From Patescibacteria group bacterium (GTDB taxonomy: Bacteria > Patescibacteria > Paceibacteria > UBA9973 > UBA2103), in the NCBI GenBank assembly GCA_018968865.1, contig JAGWZP010000006.1:1-27920 (forward strand): 27,920 nucleotides of DNA, read 5' to 3'. Shown here one piece after another: positions 1 through 6,679 of the stretch (positions are counted from its first letter, which is position 1; each line of letters begins with the position of its first letter). The notes below the pieces were generated by a model. It made no database searches. It saw only the letters and a program-made list of their open reading frames with translations, and was not told the origin of the DNA. A program made the translations under genes and the position numbers.

Positions 1-291
1 GCCGCGCGCGGCGTGCTCCGCCGCGAATACGACAACGCGTTTCAATCGTGCGATGTCATCGCATTCCCGACGACGCCCACTCCCGCGTTTAAAGTGGGAG
101 AGAAGAGCGACCCGCTCGCGATGTACCTCGGCGATATTTTCACCGTCACGGCGAACCTCACCGGCATGCCGGCTCTGTCGGTACCCATGGGAGACATACA
201 AGGACTTCCGGTCGGCATCCATTTCACCGCGCCGCATCAGGCGGAGGACGTTCTCTTTGCCGCAGGAAACGCAGTTGAAAAGGTCCGATGA
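1..291 (+). CDS. gatA: Asp/Glu-tRNA amidotransferase subunit A, C-terminal end (partial)
   Basis: This is the last 96 codons of a gene that begins before the window; the frame is open from base 1. The protein matches the C-terminus of GatA, the amidase subunit of GatCAB, which releases ammonia from glutamine to convert mischarged Glu-tRNA(Gln) or Asp-tRNA(Asn). Typical GatA features are the DVIAFPTTPTPAF stretch, the KSDPLAMYLGDIFTV stretch and the ALSVPMG...LPVGIHF stretch. The catalytic Ser-Ser-Lys triad lies upstream and cannot be checked. The ending is normal for the family, although slightly short after the LPVG block. The stop is followed by a possible promoter for the next gene. Family assignment is firm. 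Confidence 0.92.
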   Translation, partial: AARGVLRREYDNAFQSCDVIAFPTTPTPAFKVGEKSDPLAMYLGDIFTVTANLTGMPALSVPMGDIQGLPVGIHFTAPHQAEDVLFAAGNAVEKVR

Positions 292-306
292 CGGTCCGTC
301 ACCGCG

Positions 307-312
307 TATACT
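307..312 (+). promoter_or_regulatory. -10-like hexamer just upstream of the start (leaderless type)
   Basis: TATACT is followed by six bases (AGGGGT) and then the ATG at 319. With the usual 6-8 nt from the -10 to the transcription start, the transcript would begin at or next to the start codon. No -35 element and no Shine-Dalgarno sequence are visible. The same layout recurs upstream of several other genes in this window. Confidence 0.5.
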
Positions 313-318
313 AGGGGT

Positions 319-897
319 ATGCCGTCATCGCAGGCGAACGTTGAATATTTTTTCCGCCTTCTCTATGAGTGCCTGCGCGGCGCGTGCTTCGGTTCGATCG
401 GGTTCGTCGGGTTCTCCGCGTGGCTCGCGCACCTCTGGATATGGATTACCGTCATCGGCTACCTGCTCGCGGTCATAGCGCTCTTTGTCATCATCTACTG
501 CATCGTGCGCCTCTTTGAGCTTCGCGAGCGCGAAGAGAAATACTACAGCACGCTCCTCGTCCCGCCGCGCGCGGAAGGCGGGACGGTCTCGCGCTGGGAA
601 CACATCCAGAACCTTTCCGAAGGTTCGAGCCCGAGCGAATGGCGCGAGGCGATCATCGAGGCCGACGTTATGCTCGATGATATGCTCACGGAACAGGGAT
701 ACGCGGGCGCGGGCATCGGTGAGAAATTGAAAGCCGCCGACCCGGAACGGTTCCGAACGCTCCAAGACGCCTGGGAGGCGCACAAGGTGCGCAATCAGAT
801 CGCGCACGAAGGCTCCGCCTTCAACATCTCCGACACCCTCACGCGCCGCACCATCGCGCGCTACGAGTCCGTCTTCCGCGAGTTTAAGGTGATATAG
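319..897 (+). CDS. Membrane-anchored protein with HEPN-like RNxxxH motif, function unknown
   Basis: The 192-residue protein has a hydrophobic N-terminal part with one or two membrane segments (about residues 22-40 and 42-64), then a soluble cytoplasmic domain. The soluble part contains WREAIIEADVMLDDML (about 108-123), GIGEKLK (about 132-138) and AWEAHKVRNQIAHEG (about 151-165). R158 to H163 fits the R-x4-H signature of HEPN domains, which are all-helical and often RNase or nucleotide-binding modules, and the rest is predicted helical. I recognise the domain layout as recurrent in Parcubacteria but know no assigned function. It sits alone between gatA and a tRNA and has a -10-like element immediately upstream. 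The HEPN assignment is an inference from one motif, and it may be a non-catalytic helical scaffold. Confidence 0.8.
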   Translation: MPSSQANVEYFFRLLYECLRGACFGSIGFVGFSAWLAHLWIWITVIGYLLAVIALFVIIYCIVRLFELREREEKYYSTLLVPPRAEGGTVSRWEHIQNLSEGSSPSEWREAIIEADVMLDDMLTEQGYAGAGIGEKLKAADPERFRTLQDAWEAHKVRNQIAHEGSAFNISDTLTRRTIARYESVFREFKVI

Positions 898-925
898 TTG
901 CGCAACTCGTTTAGACGGGTATAGT
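898..925 (+). promoter_or_regulatory. Promoter of the tRNA-Met gene
   Basis: TTGCGC (898-903) and TATAGT (920-925) are separated by 16 bp, a good sigma-70-type pair. Transcription would start near 932, about 36 nt before the tRNA. The -35 lies inside a perfect 10-bp palindrome (GTTGCGCAAC, 897-906) that touches the stop codon of the preceding gene. Confidence 0.6.
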
Positions 926-967
926 ATTTTCTATAGCGGGACTTATGACCGCGGAGTAGAATGGAAT

Positions 968-1038
968 AGCGGGGTAGAGGAGAGGTACCTCGGGAGGCTC
1001 ATAACCTCCAGACGCCGGTTCGATTCCGGCCCCCGCAA
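968..1038 (+). tRNA. tRNA-Met (CAU), initiator type
   Basis: A complete cloverleaf can be drawn. The acceptor strands are 968-974 and 1031-1037. The D-stem GAGG/CCTC uses 977-980 and 988-991. The anticodon stem GGAGG/CCTCC uses 993-997 and 1005-1009 with loop CTCATAA and anticodon CAT at 1000-1002. The T-stem GCCGG/CCGGC uses 1014-1018 and 1026-1030 with loop TTCGATT. Two initiator marks are present: positions 1 and 72 do not pair (A.A), and the D-stem has A11:U24. The three G:C pairs normally found at 29-31/39-41 are only partly kept, because 29:41 is A:U. The discriminator is A and CCA is not encoded. A tRNA-Ile with a lysidine anticodon is less likely because of the unpaired 1/72 position. 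Confidence 0.9.
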
Positions 1039-1044
1039 CAAGTA

Positions 1045-1076
1045 AAGCGAAGACCGCCACAGGGCGGTTTTCGCTT
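1045..1076 (+). terminator. Hairpin terminator after tRNA-Met
   Basis: AAGCGAAGACCGCC, loop ACAG, then GGCGGTTTTCGCTT form a 14-bp stem with one G.U pair, starting 7 nt after the tRNA. The T-run lies inside the 3' arm rather than after it. The core ACCGCC/GGCGGTTTT resembles the terminator at 9276-9300. Confidence 0.7.
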
Positions 1077-1169
1077 CCATTGACGACATTTCTGCCGTCG
1101 TCAGGCGAACAATCGGATTCCGTATGTACAGGGTATTTTGAGCAGGTGCATAAAATTCGCAAAAAAGTA

Positions 1170-1197
1170 TTGACCATTCCAGCCCGGATTCTATGCT
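1170..1197 (+). promoter_or_regulatory. Promoter for the SPW-like/Hsp20 gene cluster
   Basis: TTGACC (1170-1175) and TATGCT (1192-1197) are separated by 16 bp, and the transcript would start near 1204. This leaves a leader of about 108 nt before the ATG at 1312. I see no clear hairpin, riboswitch or strong Shine-Dalgarno sequence in that leader. Apart from the terminator and this promoter, nothing else is evident in 1077-1311. Confidence 0.65.
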
Positions 1198-1311
1198 AAA
1201 TACACGATCGAGACCTCGCGGGCGAGGATGAGGTTCGCCCCGATTATCAGCCAGGTGTGCACGCCGGTTCGGCGGCACGGGAAACGATTACTACCATTAA
1301 GAAAAAACTGT

Positions 1312-1593
1312 ATGTGGAAGGAATATACCAATGCGGTGCTCGGGTTGTGCGTGGGAGTGGTTGCGTTCCTTGGTCTCACGGGCACAACGCTCACGTGGAC
1401 GCTCGTCGTTCTTGGGGTCGCGATTCTGATTCTGGGGTTGTGGGGCGCGGGCATGTGGGAGGACTACACGAATGCGGTGCTCGGCCTATGCGTCGTGGCG
1501 GTCGCGTTTCTTGGTCTCACCGGTGTAACGCTCGCCTGGACGCTCGGTATCCTCGGAGCCGCGGTGCTCATTCTGGGGTTGTGGGGCGCGGGC
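1312..1593 (+). repeat. 141-bp tandem intragenic duplication
   Basis: Copy 1 is 1312-1452 and copy 2 is 1453-1593, each 47 codons. Long stretches are identical at the DNA level, including the TGCGGTGCTCGG block near each start and more than 20 bp at the end of each copy (1429-1452 and 1570-1593). The high nucleotide identity indicates recent duplication or ongoing gene conversion. Confidence 0.85.
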
Positions 1594-1635
1594 GCACTGT
1601 CAGCATCGTCAGACTTCACGCATAGCCACGCGTGA
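1312..1635 (+). CDS. Small membrane protein made of two tandem SPW-like repeats
   Basis: The 107-residue protein is two nearly identical 47-residue units starting MWKEYTNAVLGL and MWEDYTNAVLGL, each ending GLWGAG and each holding two hydrophobic segments, so four membrane passes are expected. It ends with a short polar tail. The layout resembles SPW-repeat membrane proteins of unknown function. The start at 1312 is chosen because it begins repeat 1; an in-frame ATG at 1228 would add 28 residues without membrane character or resemblance to the repeats. It is the first gene after a good promoter and precedes hsp20 by 31 bp. No function can be assigned. Confidence 0.75.
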   Translation: MWKEYTNAVLGLCVGVVAFLGLTGTTLTWTLVVLGVAILILGLWGAGMWEDYTNAVLGLCVVAVAFLGLTGVTLAWTLGILGAAVLILGLWGAGALSASSDFTHSHA

Positions 1636-1666
1636 CGATCTGCCTTATCAGCCTAACGAAACGCGT

Positions 1667-2083
1667 ATGCCTATCGTTAAATGGGAGCCGTTCGGCGAGT
1701 TAGACCGCTTTTTTGAGGAGCGTCCGTATCTCTCGCTGTTCCCCACACTCGGGTGGGATCTCGCGATCGATCTGTACGAGGAAGACGATGCTGTCGTCGC
1801 AACGATGAATCTCCCGGGTATCGATCCCGACGAACTCGATATCTCGGTTGATGAGGATACGCTCACGGTTTCGGGGTCGCGCAAAGAAGAGGAGGAGACG
1901 GAGGAGAAGGAGTACTACAGCAAGGAGATCCGCCGCGGTTCGTTCTCGCGTACCGTCCAGCTCCCGAAGTCGGTCGACGCGTCGGGAGCAGAAGCCGAAT
2001 ACAAAGACGGCGTTCTTGTCGTGACGATGCCCGTGATAGCGGGGACGAAAGAAAGAGTCGTGAGCATAAAGGTCAGAAAGTGA
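1667..2083 (+). CDS. Small heat-shock protein, Hsp20/alpha-crystallin family
   Basis: This 138-residue protein is an ATP-independent chaperone that holds unfolding proteins. A short N-terminal arm (WEPFGELDRFFEE) precedes an alpha-crystallin domain at about residues 27-127, with the family sequences VVATMNLPGIDPDELDISV and LTVSGSRKEE, then the GVLVVTMPV block (GxLxxxxP). The C-terminal tail is short (KERVVSIKVRK) and contains VSI, a plausible partner motif for oligomer assembly. The stop overlaps the next start by 4 bp (GTGA), so the next gene is probably translationally coupled. No heat-shock operator such as CIRCE is visible upstream. The identification is secure. Confidence 0.95.
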   Translation: MPIVKWEPFGELDRFFEERPYLSLFPTLGWDLAIDLYEEDDAVVATMNLPGIDPDELDISVDEDTLTVSGSRKEEEETEEKEYYSKEIRRGSFSRTVQLPKSVDASGAEAEYKDGVLVVTMPVIAGTKERVVSIKVRK

Positions 2084-2268
2084 ACGTGCGGGCAAACAAG
2101 AATGACATGAACAAGCGTGGCCCAACAGACAAAAAAAGGTTTCTGCGCGCAATAGACCATCTGACGGTTCCGCCGCGGCTTGAGGGGAAGGTCAAGAACG
2201 CGATGATGAATCCGATCCGCAAGCGGAAGCGCTCGGCCGCCAGAAAGAGGGCGGCTCCCGGGCAGTAG
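2080..2268 (+). CDS. Small basic protein, function unknown
   Basis: This 62-residue protein is strongly basic, ending in a run rich in Lys and Arg (RKRKRSAARKRAA), which suggests nucleic-acid or ribosome binding. The GTG start at 2080 overlaps the hsp20 stop by 4 bp; an internal ATG at 2107 would give 53 residues. It ends 6 bp before the next gene, so it fits the operon exactly. I recognise no family. The main support is position and coupling, so it could still be a chance reading frame. Confidence 0.5.
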   Translation: MNVRANKNDMNKRGPTDKKRFLRAIDHLTVPPRLEGKVKNAMMNPIRKRKRSAARKRAAPGQ

Positions 2269-2274
2269 CCGCGT

Positions 2275-2928
2275 ATGACATTCAAGCGTACAGCGCACCT
2301 GCACTTCCAGGACCGCCGTGACGCGGGCGTGCGGCTCGCGAAGGCGCTCGCGCGGTACGACGGCGAAGACGCGGTGGTATACGCACTACCGCGCGGCGGC
2401 GCGGCGCTCGGGGCCGAAGTGGCTGCCCAGCTCGAGCTTCCGCTCTCGCTCATCATTCCGCGCAAGATCAGCCATCCCGAAGATCCGGAGTATGCCGTCT
2501 GCGCCGTGACCGAAGAGGGGGAACTCGTCTGCAACGAAGACGAGTCCGGCAAGCTTGACCCGAAGTGGCTCACAGCGGCCGCGAAGCGCGGGCAAAGAGA
2601 GGCGAAGCGCCGGCGCGCCGCCTACGGCGGCGCGCGCTTATCCGCAACGGGCAAGATCGCGATCATCGTCGACGACGGCATCGCGACCGGCCTCACCATG
2701 CGGGCGGCGATACGGACGCTGCGCCACGAACTGCCGAGCGAGGTCATCGTAGCCGCCCCCATCGCTCCGCGCGAGGTGGTCGAGTACCTGCGGGGAGAAG
2801 CGGATGACGTCGTGGTCCTTGACGACACCGAGCCGTTCCTCGGCGCGATCGGGGATTATTATGAATCTTTCCCGCAGGTGACTGACGATGACGTGATCCG
2901 TATCATGAAGCGCCGCCGAGAGCCGTAG
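2275..2928 (+). CDS. Predicted phosphoribosyltransferase (COG1926-like)
   Basis: The 217-residue protein has a type I phosphoribosyltransferase fold. The PRPP-binding loop is IAIIVDDGIATGLTM at about residues 125-139, and YALPRGGAALGAEVA near residue 36 forms the pyrophosphate-side loop. The stretch LSLIIPRKISHPEDPEYAVCAV is typical of the stand-alone COG1926 group, which has no settled substrate and is not a standard purine or pyrimidine salvage enzyme. It lies between hsp20 and the RNA-repair genes, 20 bp before the archease gene. This suggests a stress or RNA-linked role, which is inference from context only. Confidence 0.85.
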   Translation: MTFKRTAHLHFQDRRDAGVRLAKALARYDGEDAVVYALPRGGAALGAEVAAQLELPLSLIIPRKISHPEDPEYAVCAVTEEGELVCNEDESGKLDPKWLTAAAKRGQREAKRRRAAYGGARLSATGKIAIIVDDGIATGLTMRAAIRTLRHELPSEVIVAAPIAPREVVEYLRGEADDVVVLDDTEPFLGAIGDYYESFPQVTDDDVIRIMKRRREP

Positions 2929-2948
2929 CGGGCTCGGAATACGCGCGT

Positions 2949-3350
2949 ATGTCCTACAGGTTCAAAGCGCACACTGCCGATGTCCGGATGCAAGTCTCCG
3001 GCACAACGTTGCGCGCCGTATTCAAAGACGCCCTTGCCGGCATGACGGCGCTTGCGAAGCCGCACGGCCGCGGCGCGCCGGTCGTTCGGGCCGTCGCGGT
3101 CTCGGCTCCGGATTCGACCGCACTCCTCGTCGATTTCCTCAATGAGGTCCTGCTCCTCATGCTCACGCGGCGCGAGGCATACACTTCGGTCGCATTCGAG
3201 CAGCTCGGTAACCATGAACTCACCGCTCGCCTTACGGGGAGAAAGGCGGAAGGGTTCGGTAACGACATCAAAGCGGTCACCTATCACGAGGCGCGGATCG
3301 AATGCGGCGCTTCGGGCATCTGGAGTACGACGATTATTTTCGACATTTAG
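2949..3350 (+). CDS. Archease, RtcB cofactor
   Basis: The 133-residue protein matches archease, which promotes guanylylation and multiple turnover of the RNA ligase RtcB. Family features are FKAHTADVRMQV at the start, DSTALLVDFLNEVLLLM in the middle, NDIKAVTYHE, and a C-terminal WSTTIIFDI. The acidic residues that bind the activating metal (Asp in HTADV, Asp near the C-terminal end) are present. The gene lies 8 bp before the LigT-like gene and one gene before rtcB, in agreement with the known partnership. Length is typical. Confidence 0.93.
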   Translation: MSYRFKAHTADVRMQVSGTTLRAVFKDALAGMTALAKPHGRGAPVVRAVAVSAPDSTALLVDFLNEVLLLMLTRREAYTSVAFEQLGNHELTARLTGRKAEGFGNDIKAVTYHEARIECGASGIWSTTIIFDI

Positions 3351-3358
3351 AAACAACT

Positions 3359-3919
3359 ATGAAAGAACAGCCAAAACCGCCGAGACGCGTATTCATCGGC
3401 ATCAAGATGCCGGACGGCATTGCTGAGGAGCTCGTGAAGCTCCATGCTCGCTTGGCCGGCCTTCCCGTCAGACTCATTCCGAAAGAGGACCTCCATCTGT
3501 CGCTCGTGCCGCCCTGGCAGGAGACCATGGTCATCGCCGCGTCGCAGAAGTTGCGGAGCGTGCTCGCCGACACTCCGGCCTTTCACTGCGCGCTCCAGAA
3601 ACTTTCGTATGGGCCGGACAAGTCGCGTCCGCGCCTCGTATGGGCGACCTGCGAAGATCGCGCGGAGCTCATTACATTGAAGAAGAGGCTCCTTAAGGCA
3701 TTCGACGCGCGCGAGCGGGTGCCGTTTGTGCCGCACGTGACCGTTGCGCGGTTCACAGAGTCGGATGAAACAGCATCGCGCCGCGTGCCGCTCGGCATCC
3801 CGCTCGACATGCCGCTCCCGATCGAACGGGTGCAGCTATTCGAATCGCCACACGAAGGCGGGGGCGGCTACACAGTCCTCTACGATTTCCATCTCTCCTC
3901 CGACGGGCCTCCGCACTAG
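3359..3919 (+). CDS. thpR: RNA 2',3'-cyclic phosphodiesterase / 2'-5' RNA ligase
   Basis: This 186-residue member of the 2H phosphoesterase family (LigT/ThpR) hydrolyses 2',3'-cyclic phosphate ends to 2'-phosphate and can join some 2'-5' RNA ends. The two catalytic motifs are HLSL at H46 and HVTV at H126; the first has Ser rather than Thr, which the H-x-[ST]-x pattern allows. The N-terminal RRVFIGIKMPD strand and the C-terminal RVQLFESPHEGGGGYTVLYDF are typical. The ATG at 3359 is chosen because it lies 8 bp after the archease stop; an upstream in-frame ATG at 3302 would lie inside archease. It ends 3 bp before rtcB, and its substrate (cyclic phosphate ends) is also the RtcB substrate. Confidence 0.9.
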   Translation: MKEQPKPPRRVFIGIKMPDGIAEELVKLHARLAGLPVRLIPKEDLHLSLVPPWQETMVIAASQKLRSVLADTPAFHCALQKLSYGPDKSRPRLVWATCEDRAELITLKKRLLKAFDARERVPFVPHVTVARFTESDETASRRVPLGIPLDMPLPIERVQLFESPHEGGGGYTVLYDFHLSSDGPPH

Positions 3920-3922
3920 GCT

Positions 3923-5323
3923 ATGGACCTCGCGCGCCTTCGCAAGATCGAGGAGTATCTCTGGGAGATACCGCAGGACTTCCGGAGCGACATGCGCGTG
4001 CCGGCGCGCATTTTCGCGACGGAGAAGTTGCTAAGCGGCATCGCCGGCGACCGCTCCCTTGAGCAGCTCATGAACGTCGCGGCGCTTCCCGGCATCCGGA
4101 GGTACGCGCTCGCGATGCCGGACGTACACGAGGGATACGGATTCCCGGTCGGGGGCGTCGCCGCCTTCGGCGTCGGGGAAGGCATCATCTCGCCGGGCGG
4201 CATCGGCTACGACATAAATTGCGGCGTGCGCCTCCTGCTCTCCGACATGCGGAAAGAGGAGGCGGAGGCGCACGCGCACGACCTCGCGCGCGCGATATTC
4301 GCAGAGGTCCCGTCCGGCACCGGCCGGGGCGGCGCGCTCTCGCTCACGGACAAGGAACTTGACCTCGTATTGCTCCGCGGCGCAAAGCACATGGCGGAGC
4401 TCGGCTATGCGCAGGATGGCGACCTCGCGCATATCGAGTCGGGGGGAGTCTTGCCCGGCGCCGACCCCGCCGCCGTATCCGCTCGCGCGAAGGCGCGCGG
4501 GAGCGACCAGCTCGGCACCATCGGTGCGGGGAATCATTTTATAGAGGTCGGTTTCGTCGACGAGGTCCTGGATGCGAAGGCGGCGCACCGCATGGGTCTC
4601 GCGCTCGGGCGGGCCACAGTGCTTATTCATACGGGCTCACGGGGGCTCGGGCATCAGGTCGCGACTGATTACATCCGCGAGATGGTCCATGCGATACCGA
4701 AGTATCGCATTGCGCTCCCCGACCGCGAACTCGCCTGTGCGCCCTTCGCCTCGGCAGAAGGACAAGCGTATTTCTGCGCGATGAATGCCGCCGGGAATTT
4801 CGCATGGGCGAACCGGCAGCTCATCACCGCCCGCGTGCGGCATGCGTGGCGGGGAGTGTTCGGAACGGGTGAGAAACTTTCCGTTCTCTACGACGTCGCA
4901 CACAACATAGCGAAAGTAGAACCATACGCGCTCGAAGGGAAGAGCGAGGATCTGCTCGTGCACCGCAAGGGGGCGACGCGCGCGTTCCCCGGCCAACCGG
5001 TCTTGATCCCTGGCTCCATGGGGACCGCGTCCTACGTCCTCATCGGGGGAGAGAGATCGCTCGAAGCGAGCTTCGGTTCGAGCTGTCACGGCGCGGGACG
5101 GGTCATGTCGCGCACGAAGGCCCGGACGAAGATCGGTGCGAAGCAACTGCGCGCCGATCTCGAAGCACAGGGCATCACGATCGCCGCCGGCTCGCGCCGC
5201 GGCTTCACTGAAGAGGCTCCATTTGCCTACAAAGACATTGACGAGGTTGTGAGTGTCATTCACGATTCCGGCATTGCATCAAAGGTCGCGCGCCTGCGCC
5301 CGCTCGCGGTCGTGAAGGGGTAG
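3923..5323 (+). CDS. rtcB: RNA-splicing ligase RtcB
   Basis: The 466-residue ligase joins 2',3'-cyclic phosphate or 3'-phosphate ends to 5'-OH ends using GTP and Mn2+. Visible landmarks are MPDVHEGYGFPVGGVAAF at about 65-82, GYDINCGVR with metal ligands D97 and C100, GTIGAGNHFIEV near residue 200, HTGSRGLGHQ near 235, and SSCHGAGRVMSR, where H389 is the expected guanylylated histidine. Length is close to the usual 480. It is the last gene of the archease-LigT-RtcB set, and the stop is followed directly by the promoter of the efflux operon. All expected catalytic residues are present. Bacterial RtcB acts in RNA repair; tRNA splicing here is not implied. Confidence 0.96.
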   Translation: MDLARLRKIEEYLWEIPQDFRSDMRVPARIFATEKLLSGIAGDRSLEQLMNVAALPGIRRYALAMPDVHEGYGFPVGGVAAFGVGEGIISPGGIGYDINCGVRLLLSDMRKEEAEAHAHDLARAIFAEVPSGTGRGGALSLTDKELDLVLLRGAKHMAELGYAQDGDLAHIESGGVLPGADPAAVSARAKARGSDQLGTIGAGNHFIEVGFVDEVLDAKAAHRMGLALGRATVLIHTGSRGLGHQVATDYIREMVHAIPKYRIALPDRELACAPFASAEGQAYFCAMNAAGNFAWANRQLITARVRHAWRGVFGTGEKLSVLYDVAHNIAKVEPYALEGKSEDLLVHRKGATRAFPGQPVLIPGSMGTASYVLIGGERSLEASFGSSCHGAGRVMSRTKARTKIGAKQLRADLEAQGITIAAGSRRGFTEEAPFAYKDIDEVVSVIHDSGIASKVARLRPLAVVKG

Positions 5324-5355
5324 TTGCCGACGCCCGCACCGTGCCGTTTTTCCAG

Positions 5356-5384
5356 TTGCACGCAACAGCGGCCTCTGATATGCT
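5356..5384 (+). promoter_or_regulatory. Promoter of the EmrAB-like efflux operon
   Basis: TTGCAC (5356-5361) and TATGCT (5379-5384) are separated by 17 bp, with TGA directly before the -10 (extended -10). Transcription should start near 5391, about 17 nt before the ATG at 5408. The -10 region overlaps ATGCTTAGAGCAT (5380-5392), an imperfect palindrome that could be an operator, possibly for the MarR protein of this operon (inference). Confidence 0.65.
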
Positions 5385-5407
5385 TAGAGCATCTAAGTAA
5401 TTACCGC

Positions 5408-6673
5408 ATGCGCGAACGATTCGTTTCTCTTCTTACCCTTCTCTCGAAGCCGGCGGTAGCGCTCGGGAGCGCCGTTATCATTGCCGCGGTCGCTGTGGGC
5501 GTCGCTTGGCAGATGAACCCCGTTGCGCCGTCGGGGCAATACGTGGCGGCGGTCGAGGCATCCATTACGGCGCAGGGCGGCGCGGATTCCGACCTTTCCT
5601 TCCAGGTACCCGGACAAGTCGTTGCTATTCCCGTCTCAATCGGACAGAAAGTCAGAGCAGGTGACGCTCTCGTCGTACTCGACCGTTCCTCACTGCTGGC
5701 GGCGCGTGCCGGAGCGGTCGCGAATCAGGAAGCGGCGGCGGCACATTTGGCGGCGCTCCAGGCTGGGACGCGCCCTGAACAGCTTGCAATAGACCAGACG
5801 GCCGTCCTTCAGGCGGAGAACGCACTTTCAAGTGCGCTCCGGGCGGCATACACCAATGCCGATGACGCCGTACATGCGAAAGCCGATCAGGTGTTTACGA
5901 ATCCGAGAAATACGGCGGCGCAGCTCACTATCCTCGTGCCCGATACCGCGCTCGTCAATCGCGTCCAGACTGAACGAGTCGCGCTTGAAAGTGCGTTCTC
6001 CGCATGGGATGCGGCGCTTGCCGCCGCACCGAATGCTCCCGAGAATTCCGTGGCCGCGTCCGAAGCAGCTATGAAGAATATCGCAACATTTCTCGACGAC
6101 CTCACCGCGGCGCTCGCCGAGACTCAGTCGAGTGATTCCATTTCGGCGGCGACCTTGGTTGGATACCAGACGAGCGTGAATACCGGTCGTCTGAATGTCC
6201 TTACTGCTCTCTCCGGTCTCATTTCGGCCGACACTGCATATAAAGCATCTGTCGGCGCGCTCGCGCTTGCACAGGCCGGGGCGACGGCGAATGATATTGC
6301 GGCGCAGCAGGCGGCCGTCGATGCCGCGCAAGCCGTCCTTAGCGGTATCGATGTTTCCTTGCGTGAATCGACGCTTGTTGCGCCGATGGACGGCACTCTC
6401 ACCGCGCTGAACGCCCATCTCGGACAGACGGTTGCCCCCGGCCAGATTCTCGCCTCGATTGAGTCTTCCGGCAAAAGCAAGCAGAGCGCACTCGTAATCC
6501 CGACCAGCAGCGTCATCAGGAGCGGAGGACAAGCATTTGTGTATGTACAGCATGGTTCTGGTGCGCCGGTGAAGACACTGGTGACAACCGGTCTGGTGAG
6601 TGCCGACGGTATGACTGAAATTACATCGGGATTGAGTGCGGGAGAAAAAGTACTGACCTTCGGCACCAACTAA
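5408..6673 (+). CDS. HlyD/EmrA-type membrane fusion protein
   Basis: The 421-residue protein has an N-terminal membrane anchor (about residues 15-38), then a split biotinyl-lipoyl domain: first half near DLSFQVPGQVVAIPVSIGQKVRAGDALVVLD, second half near ESTLVAPMDGTLTALNAHLGQTVAPGQIL. Between them is a long Ala-rich helical hairpin of about 250 residues. A beta-barrel and membrane-proximal region follow (SALVIPTSSVIRSGGQAFVYVQ). It is an adaptor for an exporter. The start at 5408 is chosen because it follows the promoter and opens directly into the anchor; the frame extends further upstream from a TTG. It lies 6 bp before a second, shorter fusion protein, which is an unusual pairing. Confidence 0.88.
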   Translation: MRERFVSLLTLLSKPAVALGSAVIIAAVAVGVAWQMNPVAPSGQYVAAVEASITAQGGADSDLSFQVPGQVVAIPVSIGQKVRAGDALVVLDRSSLLAARAGAVANQEAAAAHLAALQAGTRPEQLAIDQTAVLQAENALSSALRAAYTNADDAVHAKADQVFTNPRNTAAQLTILVPDTALVNRVQTERVALESAFSAWDAALAAAPNAPENSVAASEAAMKNIATFLDDLTAALAETQSSDSISAATLVGYQTSVNTGRLNVLTALSGLISADTAYKASVGALALAQAGATANDIAAQQAAVDAAQAVLSGIDVSLRESTLVAPMDGTLTALNAHLGQTVAPGQILASIESSGKSKQSALVIPTSSVIRSGGQAFVYVQHGSGAPVKTLVTTGLVSADGMTEITSGLSAGEKVLTFGTN

Positions 6674-6679
6674 CCTGAC

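Noticed and set aside
968..1038. Reading the tRNA as tRNA-Ile with a CAU (lysidine) anticodon
   Set aside because: Position 1/72 is unpaired and the D-stem has A11:U24, both features of initiator tRNA.
943..1278. Minus-strand open frames crossing the tRNA region
   Set aside because: They run through the tRNA, its terminator and a good promoter and show no family features.
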